From assembly GCA_023485185.1 (NCBI GenBank), contig JAMCZP010000349.1, forward strand, positions 1-19,986: a stretch of DNA of 19,986 bases, in the 5' to 3' direction. The translations under genes and the position numbers were made by a program. Positions 6,481-12,741 of the stretch are shown in pieces. The notes below the pieces were generated by a model. It was given only the letters and a program-made list of their open reading frames with translations. It was not told where the DNA came from and made no database searches. Position 1 is the first letter of the stretch; every line of letters starts with the position of its first letter. This DNA comes from Gammaproteobacteria bacterium (GTDB lineage Bacteria > Pseudomonadota > Gammaproteobacteria > Pseudomonadales > Halomonadaceae).

Positions 6481-7549
6481 TCGCGGCATTGATATCGCGG
6501 TCAATACCGAGGGTGCCGCAATGAGCGCAATCCCAGCGCCTTAGTGACAGTGGCATCGACTCGGCTTTATGCCCGCACCCAGCGCAGGTTTTGGAACTGG
6601 CAAACCACTGGTCGATCTTGACCAGATATTTGCCCTGTTCCTTAGCCTTGTAATCCAGCTTCTGGATCAGGCTGAACCAGCTCGCATCCGCAATATGCTT
6701 GGCTAGCTTGCGGTTTCTCAGCATGTTTTTCACTTTCAATGTCTCGACTACCACCGCTTGGTTGTCGTCAATGAGCTGTCGAGACAGCTTGTGCTGGAAA
6801 TCAGCACGCGCATTCGCCAGACGCTCATGCGCCTTTGCGAGTTTAAGCCGTGCTTTCGCACGGCCTTTGCTACCTTTCTGGCAGCGGGAGAGAATTTTCT
6901 GCTGACGGCGCAGGTTGGCACGCGCACGTTTCAGGAACCGTGGATTAGCGATCTTTTGACCATTGGAGTCGATAGCCAGGTGCGTTAAGCCCATATCGAC
7001 ACCGAGCACCGAATCGACGGTATGAAGAGGTGCTGGTGTTTCCACGCCATCGTCAACCAGCAGCGAGGCGTAGTATTTGCCCGTGGTGGTACGGGTTAGC
7101 GTGATGCTTTTCAGCGTGCCGGTAAGCTCGCGGTGAAGCCGCGCCTTGATGGGTGTGAGCTTTGGCACTTTGATACAGTCTTCACCGGCGTTGATGCTGG
7201 TGCAGTGATAGCTCGACTGTTTGCCGTGCTTGCGCTTAAAGCGAGGATAGCGGGCGGGTAGCTTAGGATCAAAGAAGCGCTGAAAGGCACGATCCAGGTT
7301 GATGCAGGCTTGTTGTAACGCGATGGAATCGTAGTCTTTGAGCCAGTGGTATTTACGCGACTTCTTCGCCACCGCCAGCAGCGGTTTCAAATCTTTCTTG
7401 GCTCGGAGCTTGGTGCCATGCCGCTTGTACTGCGAGCTGATAATGTGCAGTGCCTTGTTGTACGTAAACCGCACCGCCCCGAACTGGCGGTTCAGAAACG
7501 CCGCCTGCTCGGGGGTGGGGTAAATGCGTACTTTGGAGGCTTTCAGCAT
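6377..7549 (-). CDS. tnpB: TnpB RNA-guided nuclease (IS200/IS605 OrfB)
   Basis: A 390-aa TnpB, near the usual family length, with an apparently intact RuvC-like active site: Asp185 in GVDMGLTHLA, Glu269 in VVVETLKVKNM and Asp352 in DRDINAAINI. The zinc-binding Cys pairs are present (C322/C325 in TCAGCGHK, C341/C344 in WDCAHCG). The N-terminus KVRIYPTPEQAAFLNRQFG is the typical OrfB helix-turn-helix domain. TnpB cleaves DNA next to a TAM under guidance of an omega-RNA from the element's right end, which helps retain the element at its donor site. The ATG at 7549 has only a weak GGAAA upstream. No frameshifts are seen. It lies antisense to its neighbours and separates the coiled-coil gene from the SapC operon. 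Confidence 0.96.
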   Translation of the reverse strand: MLKASKVRIYPTPEQAAFLNRQFGAVRFTYNKALHIISSQYKRHGTKLRAKKDLKPLLAVAKKSRKYHWLKDYDSIALQQACINLDRAFQRFFDPKLPARYPRFKRKHGKQSSYHCTSINAGEDCIKVPKLTPIKARLHRELTGTLKSITLTRTTTGKYYASLLVDDGVETPAPLHTVDSVLGVDMGLTHLAIDSNGQKIANPRFLKRARANLRRQQKILSRCQKGSKGRAKARLKLAKAHERLANARADFQHKLSRQLIDDNQAVVVETLKVKNMLRNRKLAKHIADASWFSLIQKLDYKAKEQGKYLVKIDQWFASSKTCAGCGHKAESMPLSLRRWDCAHCGTLGIDRDINAAINIRQQGILKLKAAGLSVSVNGGMRKPGHAPVAA

Positions 7550-7562
7550 GGCGTTTCCAACT

Positions 7563-7598
7563 CATGGGCTGTATGCATATATAGTATCAAAGCCCGTG
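7563..7598. repeat. subterminal hairpin just upstream of tnpB
   Basis: On the + strand CATGGGCT (7563-7570) pairs with AGCCCGTG (7591-7598), eight pairs including one T-G wobble, around a 20-base AT-rich loop containing ATGCAT and TATATA. It is 13 bases upstream of the tnpB start codon. It could be a left-end structure of the element or a hairpin in the tnpB leader; the AT-rich loop could also hold a promoter. Confidence 0.5.
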
Positions 7599-7644
7599 AT
7601 CACTGCAACACCCTCAGCAGCGCTGGCGCGCGGCCCGCTTGTAT

Positions 7645-7666
7645 CCCCGCCCTCAATCGGGCGAGG
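7645..7666 (-). repeat. hairpin copy of the tnpB right-end stem
   Basis: On the - strand CCTCGCCC, loop GATTGA, GGGCGGGG. It has the same design as the right-end stem at 6331-6365 (CCTCACCC/GGGTGGGG), including the T-G wobble at the third pair. The fifth pair is changed on both sides (A-T there, G-C here), a compensatory change. It may be the element's left-end recognition structure or the leftover right end of an earlier tnpB element. Confidence 0.55.
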
Positions 7667-7695
7667 GTTTACGCGGGATTTTGCTAAGCGCTGTG

Positions 7696-7725
7696 TTGAT
7701 AGCTGCCCCGCTGTAGGCGGATATT
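7696..7725 (+). promoter_or_regulatory. candidate sigma-70 promoter for the SapC operon
   Basis: TTGATA (7696-7701), an 18-base spacer, then GATATT (7720-7725). The -35 differs from TTGACA at one position and the -10 matches four of six. It lies outside the outer tnpB hairpin, 42 bases before the SapC start codon, so the operon would not depend on the insertion. Confidence 0.35.
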
Positions 7726-7766
7726 TAAAGCCGCTTGTTTACGTCCATATTACCTAGGAGCACAGG

Positions 7767-8591
7767 ATGCCACTTGATTACCAACCGATTAGCCCGGTGA
7801 AACACCTCAATGCGGGTTGGAAGCGCCCTGCCCGTTATTTTTATGCCGCCGATGATGTGGTGGCACCCGTGGTGATGGCAGAGCTTTCCCACGTGCTGAC
7901 CAGTATGCCCTTGGCCTTTGTGCATGCTGATGAAGAAGCGCCTTTTCAGTTAGTGGCGGTGCAGTCACTGCAGCCTGGCCGTAATGTGTATGTGGCACCG
8001 GATGGCCGCTGGTTGGGTCAATACATTCCGGCTTTTTACCGCAGCTACCCTTTCCGAATGCTGGCCATTGGCAGCACCACGCAAACGGCGCTTTGCGTTG
8101 ACACATCCCAGGGGTGCTTTAAAGAGCAGTGCAGCGACGAAGATGAACCGCTTTTTACCGATGACGGCGAGCTGAGCGAAAGCCTGGAGACGTTTAAAAC
8201 GTTCATAAGTGCGTTTGAAAAAAACCGCATAATGACCAACCAGTGCGTGGCAGAGTTGGCAGCCGCGGGTCTGATTGAGCCGTGGGCGGTGCATTTAAGC
8301 CATAGCGAAAGCCATGTAAGCGAAGCGGAATCAGCCCAAGATGTTAAGGGCCTGCACCGGATCAACGAGACGAAGCTAAAGGCTTTACCTGCTGAAAGCC
8401 TGCGTGAACTGGCGGTTTCAGGGGCGCTTTCGATTGCCTATGCGCAGTTGTTTTCGGAACAACGTTTACAGCACGTGGGGCGCCGGTATCGTTTGCATAG
8501 TGAATGGCAGCGACATTTGGCAGAGCAAACCAATATCGAGGCGTTGCTGGATGAAGAGGATGGCAATCACCTGTTTGATTTTGGGGATTAA
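7767..8591 (+). CDS. SapC family protein
   Basis: A 274-aa protein with the SapC family pattern: N-terminal YQPISPVKHLNAGWKRP, PVVMAELSHVLTSMPLAF, GRWLGQYIPAFYRSYPFRML and, in the middle, EDEPLFTDDGELSESLE. SapC was named from S-layer-associated genes in Campylobacter; its biochemical role is not known, and there is no signal peptide here, so it is probably cytoplasmic. The tail is acidic (LLDEEDGNHLFDFGD). AGGAG at 7756-7760 is six bases before the ATG. It is the first gene of a tight cluster: the next gene starts two bases after its stop, then the glycosyltransferase follows. The context favours a role in surface glycan or surface-layer assembly. Confidence 0.85.
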   Translation: MPLDYQPISPVKHLNAGWKRPARYFYAADDVVAPVVMAELSHVLTSMPLAFVHADEEAPFQLVAVQSLQPGRNVYVAPDGRWLGQYIPAFYRSYPFRMLAIGSTTQTALCVDTSQGCFKEQCSDEDEPLFTDDGELSESLETFKTFISAFEKNRIMTNQCVAELAAAGLIEPWAVHLSHSESHVSEAESAQDVKGLHRINETKLKALPAESLRELAVSGALSIAYAQLFSEQRLQHVGRRYRLHSEWQRHLAEQTNIEALLDEEDGNHLFDFGD

Positions 8592-8593
8592 GC

Positions 8594-8791
8594 GTGTTTT
8601 GGAACCATGTTCCCACCCCCCAGTTTTTGTTTTTGCGGTTCTGCGCGCTATTTTCCGCCAATATTATCGCTCGTGAAGGATCTCAGTTGCAGGGCTGGCC
8701 GCAGTGGGCGGTGTATGCGGTTGCTGGTACTGTGCTGGTGTGGGCGTTGTTAGGCATTTTCCGCTATGCCTATCTACATTGGCGTCGTTAA
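8594..8791 (+). CDS. small single-pass membrane protein
   Basis: A 65-aa protein with one hydrophobic segment, about residues 38-58 (AVYAVAGTVLVWALLGIF), followed by a short basic tail (RYAYLHWRR), which suggests an inner-membrane anchor with a cytoplasmic C-terminus. It starts at GTG 8594, the only in-frame start near the 5' end, two bases after the SapC stop, with GGGGA at 8583-8587 as a weak ribosome binding site inside the SapC 3' end; translational coupling is likely. I recognise no family. Its position between SapC and a glycosyltransferase suggests it anchors or assists one of them at the membrane. Confidence 0.7.
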   Translation: MFWNHVPTPQFLFLRFCALFSANIIAREGSQLQGWPQWAVYAVAGTVLVWALLGIFRYAYLHWRR

Positions 8792-8816
8792 CAATGCGAT
8801 ATATAAGGGCTTTGTT

Positions 8817-10070
8817 TTGAGTTTATTGCCGCACGCCCGGGTGCTGATTATGCATCCTAATTTTCCCGGCCAGTTTCGCCATTTAGTGCCCGCCCTGAAA
8901 CAGGCGGGGGCCGACGTTCGGGCGATTTCTTTTAGCACCGCCACCTGTGATACCGGCGTTGCCGTGAGTTGTGCCAGCGTTGTTCGCGGTAACCCTGACA
9001 CCCTGGACCCTTGGCTGCGTTCGCTGGATAGCAAGATCATCCGAGGCCGCTCCGTCGAGCCCATTTTGCACCAATGGCGTGCAGAAGGCTGGCAGCCGAC
9101 GCTGGTGATTGGCCACACCGGCTGGGGCGATATGCTGGGCATTACGGATATTTTTCCAGAGGCGTTACAGCTGGGCTGGTTCGAGTTTTTTTATCACGCC
9201 TATCAGGGTGATCTTGATTTCGACCCTGAATTCCCTCCTAACGAGGCGCTACGCACCAAGGTGCGGCTTAAAAACATGTGGCCATTATGGATGCTCGACC
9301 AGGTGGATCACGGGGTCTGCTCTACCTATTTCCAGCGCGATACCCACCCACGGGCTTACCACGATAAGTTAAGCGTTATCCATGAGGGTATCGATACGCA
9401 TCGCTTTGTGCCCAAAGCAGATATTTCTATCACCCTAGAGGACGGTTTAACGCTGACCCGCAGCAATAAGGTCGTCACGTTCTTTAATCGTGACCTGGAG
9501 CCTCTGCGGGGCTATCACGTGTTTATGCGGGCCTTACCTGCCCTGCTCGATAAGCACCCCGATGTTCACGTATTGATCGTAGGTGGCGATGGTGTGAGCT
9601 ATGGGGCTGCCCCTGAAAACGGGAGCTGGAAACAGCGTTATCTGGAGGAAGTTGGCCGCCAGCTCGACCCGAAGCGGGTGCATTTTTTAGGCCGAGTACC
9701 TCACGACACGCTGATTGGCTTGATGCAGCTTAGCCGGGCGCATGTCTATTTGACGTACCCCTTTGTGCTTTCCTGGTCGCTGCTGGAGGCGATGAGCTGC
9801 CAGGCATCAATTATTGGGTCAGACACGGCGCCGGTACGCGAGGTGATTACCCACGGTGAGAACGGGCTGCTGGTTGATTTTTTTGATCAGCAGGCGCTGG
9901 TGGAACAGATTTCTTACAGTTTGTTGGAGCCTGAGGCGGCGCGTGTTCGCGGTGAACAGGCCCGCGAAACGGTGATAGCGCGGTACGATTTACACAGCCG
10001 CTGCTTACCTGCCCAGCTGGCGCTTATCGATTCCCTGTTGGAGAAAAACGAATACCAGGCGGACGATTAG
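8817..10070 (+). CDS. glycosyltransferase, GT4 family (GT-B fold)
   Basis: A glycosyltransferase of two Rossmann-like halves. The N-terminal half has VLIMHPNFPGQFRHLVPAL and LVIGHTGWGDML, characteristic of the Glyco_trans_4_3-type subgroup. The C-terminal half has VVTFFNRDLEPLRGYHVF, HVLIVGGDG, HFLGRVPHDTL and LSWSLLEAMSCQASIIGSDTAPVREVI, the donor-binding region of GT4 enzymes. No membrane segment is visible. I chose TTG 8817 (417 aa): AAGGG at 8805-8809 is seven bases upstream and it avoids overlapping the membrane-protein gene. ATG 8766 (434 aa) is the alternative and would overlap it by 26 bp. Donor and acceptor cannot be read from sequence; dTDP-rhamnose or GDP-mannose made by flanking genes are possible donors. 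Confidence 0.88.
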   Translation: MSLLPHARVLIMHPNFPGQFRHLVPALKQAGADVRAISFSTATCDTGVAVSCASVVRGNPDTLDPWLRSLDSKIIRGRSVEPILHQWRAEGWQPTLVIGHTGWGDMLGITDIFPEALQLGWFEFFYHAYQGDLDFDPEFPPNEALRTKVRLKNMWPLWMLDQVDHGVCSTYFQRDTHPRAYHDKLSVIHEGIDTHRFVPKADISITLEDGLTLTRSNKVVTFFNRDLEPLRGYHVFMRALPALLDKHPDVHVLIVGGDGVSYGAAPENGSWKQRYLEEVGRQLDPKRVHFLGRVPHDTLIGLMQLSRAHVYLTYPFVLSWSLLEAMSCQASIIGSDTAPVREVITHGENGLLVDFFDQQALVEQISYSLLEPEAARVRGEQARETVIARYDLHSRCLPAQLALIDSLLEKNEYQADD

Positions 10071-10110
10071 CTGCCTGGTACTGGTCACTATTGGCTGCTG
10101 GTTTACAGCG

Positions 10111-10135
10111 AAACGGCCTGCTAGGCAGGCCGTTT
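10111..10135. terminator. bidirectional intrinsic terminator
   Basis: AAACGGCCTGC, loop TAG, GCAGGCCGTTT: a perfect 11-bp stem with A-rich left and T-rich right ends, between the convergent glycosyltransferase (+) and metallophosphatase (-) genes. It can act in both directions, although the T-tract is only three bases. Confidence 0.75.
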
Positions 10136-10142
10136 ATAACAG

Positions 10143-10160
10143 CGGTCTTGTAGACCGTTT
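10143..10160. terminator. second short hairpin between convergent genes
   Basis: CGGTCT, loop TGT, AGACCG followed by TTT on the + strand; on the - strand it is preceded by AAA. A second, weaker terminator-like stem directly after the first, nearer the end of the metallophosphatase gene. Confidence 0.5.
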
Positions 10161-10184
10161 GTCCAATCAGATCATGCGGGCCGT

Positions 10185-12524
10185 TTAGGCAAACAGCTGT
10201 ATGCTTTCCTCTGATTCAGCGATGCCAACCATGACGGCGCCCTGCTCAATGCCCGCTTCTAATTGCCCGATCCAGTACGCTTTGCCTTCTGCATCTGCAT
10301 CACGTTCCAGTACATTGGCGTACATCAGGTCAACAAAGCCGCCTTGATCCAGCTCTCCGTGTAGTTGGATGAACTCCTGGGAATCAATGAAGCGGTTGGC
10401 AATGTCTACAGCGCTAAGCTCGCCAATCTGATTTGTCCAGTAACCAAGGCCCATGCCGTCAGCGTCACGATCAAAAGCGGCATCGTAAAGACGCAGTAGC
10501 GGATCGACAGGCTCATCGAAGATAGCATCGATGCGTTCATTGAGGTTCTGAATACGCAGGTCTTCACTAGCGGGGGTTTCTTCTTCGCTGAAGGCTGTTT
10601 CGCTGAACATGCTGGCCATGTATTCAGCAAAAGCATCCTGCTCGGTGCCTTTGTCTGCAAATGTAAACTGACCGTCGTCGATAAACGCATCCATCAGGTC
10701 TACGCGGTCTTGATAGCGGCCTTCGCCTAGCGGATAGCCGTCGCCACCATCCGCCAGGAAGCCAAGCGTGACGACTTTTACGGTCTCTTCACCGTTACCA
10801 ACCAAACGTCCATTGGCTACCAGTACATCGCTGGCGCTGCCGTCTTCATTAACGATAACCGCATTTTGGATACGCTCGCCGGCAGGCTGGCTCCAGTCGA
10901 AGCTGTACTGAATACCGCCAACCTGGGCAAACTGACCGGCAGTGACACCTGGGCCTGAGGCCGCCACTGCATGCTCCAAAACATCCAGTAGCGTGCTGCG
11001 CGTTACGCTAATGATCGTTAGGTCGTTGTTGAAGCGTAGCGAGGAGGCAGCGTCTAGCTGGGAGACAGCGCCTGCGGGCTTGCCGATAGCGGGGTTGGCC
11101 CCCGGCGCTTGGTAGCTGGGTTGGCTGTCGCTGCCTTCTACGATGACATCGCCAATCGGCTCACGAATACCGCCACCGTTTTTAAAGGAGACCATGACCT
11201 CTTGGTCTAACTGACGGGCATACCAGAGGTTGGCATCGGCGGTTAAGTTGCCCAGGTTGGTCTCTTCGGTACGCACCGCTTCACGCTCACCGACCAGATA
11301 GACATCGGTTAAGCCAAGAATATTGCCATCTTGCTCAGCGACAAATTCGCCTACGGCATTGACCAGCTCTTTTGCTACGCTGCCTTTGGTGCCTTCAGCA
11401 AAAGCGCTTTCCAGGTCGCCCCACAGTGCCTCGACTTGAGCATCAGTAGACGCAAATACGCCGGAGGTCGCTTCTTCGATTGACTCGGCAATAACACGAC
11501 CTTGCTCGTCAAACTCAACCACTAGCTGGGCAACATAGCGCCAGCCACCGTCAGTATTGACGATCACAACGTCATTACCTGAAACATCTTGGGTGAGAAT
11601 TGGGTAGGACTCGTAGGGTTCGCCTGCGCCTGGGAATAGGCCACGCTCCTGATCTTCCTGGTCCGCTAGTAATGCGTTTGAGCCACCGGCAATGATGATA
11701 TCTACGCCATCCAGCAATGTCGCCAGTTCTTCCTCAAACTGGATCTGCTGAAGGTGTGAACTTAAAATAATTTTATTGATGCCCTGAGCTTGCAGCTCGT
11801 CAATCACAGGTTGAATCAGGTCGGCTAGGGCCTGCATATTGTTAGTGCCGCCCGTGATTACATCGACAGCGCCTGGGGAGGATATACTTTCCAGTATTTG
11901 CGTAGTCAGCCCGATAATGCCGATTTGCTCGCCGCCACGCTCGGCAATGACGGCAGGTGCTAGTTTTGGTGTGTTAGCGCCAGCCAGCAGTTCTTCCAGA
12001 GTGGCTTGAAAGGCATCTTGAGTAAAAATGTCATTGGTGGCCAACCCGCTTAGCGCGGCATCTGCTGAAAAGTCCAGGTTGGCTGAAAGGTAGGGGAATT
12101 GCGCGCCTAACCATTCAATATCAGCGGCACTACCGCCATTGACGATTGGCGCGATCATCGCGGCGATCAGGTCGGTGCCCAGGTCAAACTCGTGGTTACC
12201 CAGGGTGACTGCAGCGGCATCAATCAAGTCCATCAATAGGGTTTCAAGGCGGCCAGAGGCGGCCGTAATACCGCTCATTGAGCCTGCTTCCAGCCCATAA
12301 ATCTTTTCAACTGCTGCTTGGAAAGCGGCTTGCAGGCTTGAGTCACCAGCAGCGTTCAAGTAAGGCCCAGGAAGCACTAAATCACCCGAACTAATGAATA
12401 GCGAGTTGGCGTACTGGTCTTCCAGATAATCAACAATAGAGATGAAGTTGGGTGCGTTTAGCAGGTCTCCACCGCCCCCTTCCATGTCGGCTGCGTGCAG
12501 GAGTTGAAGCTGAAAGTTGCTCAT
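10185..12524 (-). CDS. 5'-nucleotidase-like metallophosphatase with C-terminal DUF4214 repeats
   Basis: A 779-aa two-domain enzyme of the UshA/5'-nucleotidase superfamily. Metallophosphatase motifs: LLHAADMEGG (Asp13; the usual D-x-H is D-x-E here), SSGDLV (Asp48), GNHEFD (110-115), SSH257, and AGGSN (279-283) where GHxH is usual. C-terminal nucleotidase domain: NLGNLTADANLWYA (423-436), KNGGGIRE (448-455) and LADGGDGYPL (590-599). Residues about 676-779 hold two DUF4214 repeats with the RDADxxGxxYW core. No signal peptide is visible, so if secreted it probably uses a non-Sec route; DUF4214 is common in surface or secreted proteins. Likely role: dephosphorylation of extracellular nucleotides. 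AAGGAAA lies just upstream of the ATG. It is transcribed away from the nuclease gene at 12742. Confidence 0.88.
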   Translation of the reverse strand: MSNFQLQLLHAADMEGGGGDLLNAPNFISIVDYLEDQYANSLFISSGDLVLPGPYLNAAGDSSLQAAFQAAVEKIYGLEAGSMSGITAASGRLETLLMDLIDAAAVTLGNHEFDLGTDLIAAMIAPIVNGGSAADIEWLGAQFPYLSANLDFSADAALSGLATNDIFTQDAFQATLEELLAGANTPKLAPAVIAERGGEQIGIIGLTTQILESISSPGAVDVITGGTNNMQALADLIQPVIDELQAQGINKIILSSHLQQIQFEEELATLLDGVDIIIAGGSNALLADQEDQERGLFPGAGEPYESYPILTQDVSGNDVVIVNTDGGWRYVAQLVVEFDEQGRVIAESIEEATSGVFASTDAQVEALWGDLESAFAEGTKGSVAKELVNAVGEFVAEQDGNILGLTDVYLVGEREAVRTEETNLGNLTADANLWYARQLDQEVMVSFKNGGGIREPIGDVIVEGSDSQPSYQAPGANPAIGKPAGAVSQLDAASSLRFNNDLTIISVTRSTLLDVLEHAVAASGPGVTAGQFAQVGGIQYSFDWSQPAGERIQNAVIVNEDGSASDVLVANGRLVGNGEETVKVVTLGFLADGGDGYPLGEGRYQDRVDLMDAFIDDGQFTFADKGTEQDAFAEYMASMFSETAFSEEETPASEDLRIQNLNERIDAIFDEPVDPLLRLYDAAFDRDADGMGLGYWTNQIGELSAVDIANRFIDSQEFIQLHGELDQGGFVDLMYANVLERDADAEGKAYWIGQLEAGIEQGAVMVGIAESEESIQLFA

Positions 12525-12583
12525 AGCGGTTTCCTTGTTTATTGATTGGCGAGAACAGGCAGCCGTGAGAATACTCAGCCAAC

Positions 12584-12602
12584 CATTGCAACTACGTGAC
12601 GT
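12584..12602 (-). promoter_or_regulatory. weak candidate Pho box for the metallophosphatase gene
   Basis: On the - strand AACGTCACGTAGTTGCAATG carries GTCAC and GCAAT 11 bases apart, resembling the PhoB-box half-sites. TATTCT (12568-12573) follows after 10 bases, the spacing used at PhoB-activated promoters, where the box replaces the -35. The match to consensus is only about half of the positions, so this is suggestive at best. Confidence 0.25.
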
Positions 12603-12672
12603 TTTGAAGAAACGAGCTGGCCGTGTACATAAACAGGCTAGAACATTAAAGCGTCACAAAAACAAAATGCTA

Positions 12673-12691
12673 ACGTCATCCAACTGCCATC
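12673..12691 (+). promoter_or_regulatory. candidate Pho box for the nuclease gene
   Basis: ACGTCATCCAACTGCCATC matches the Pho-box pattern of two GTCAT-like half-sites 11 bp apart (GTCAT at 12675, GCCAT at 12686), about 13 of 19 positions. A further GTCAC begins at 12653, exactly 22 bp (two periods) upstream. A weak -10 (TAGGTT, 12701-12706) lies nine bases downstream. Products that scavenge phosphate from DNA fit PhoB control. Confidence 0.4.
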
Positions 12692-12741
12692 CGCTGGCCA
12701 TAGGTTAAGTCTCTCTAATAGATCCTGAGGCGGCTAAAACC

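Larger units (their letters stand above)
6322..7667 (-). mobile_element. tnpB-only IS200/IS605-family element (approximate ends)
   Basis: The element consists of tnpB (OrfB) without a tnpA Y1 transposase, read on the - strand. The right end, at low coordinates, has the nested hairpin expected of the family followed by a GTCAC terminus near 6322-6326. The left end is less certain: hairpins at 7563-7598 and 7645-7666 are candidates, and the outer one is used here as the limit. No target-site duplication is expected for this family, so the boundaries can only be fixed by comparison with an empty site. Without tnpA it would need a Y1 transposase supplied in trans to move. Confidence 0.65.

Noticed and set aside
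7524..7757. ORFs on the + strand across the tnpB left side
   Set aside because: They cover the hairpins of the element and lack ribosome binding sites; no recognisable product, and no tnpA Y1 motif (HUH) is present.
8766..8816. ATG 8766 as start of the glycosyltransferase
   Set aside because: It overlaps the small membrane-protein gene by 26 bp and lacks a ribosome binding site as good as the AAGGG before TTG 8817. It is kept as an alternative only.
12517..12708. 63-aa + strand ORF in the divergent intergenic region
   Set aside because: Low-complexity basic translation, no ribosome binding site, and it covers the candidate promoter elements of both divergent genes.
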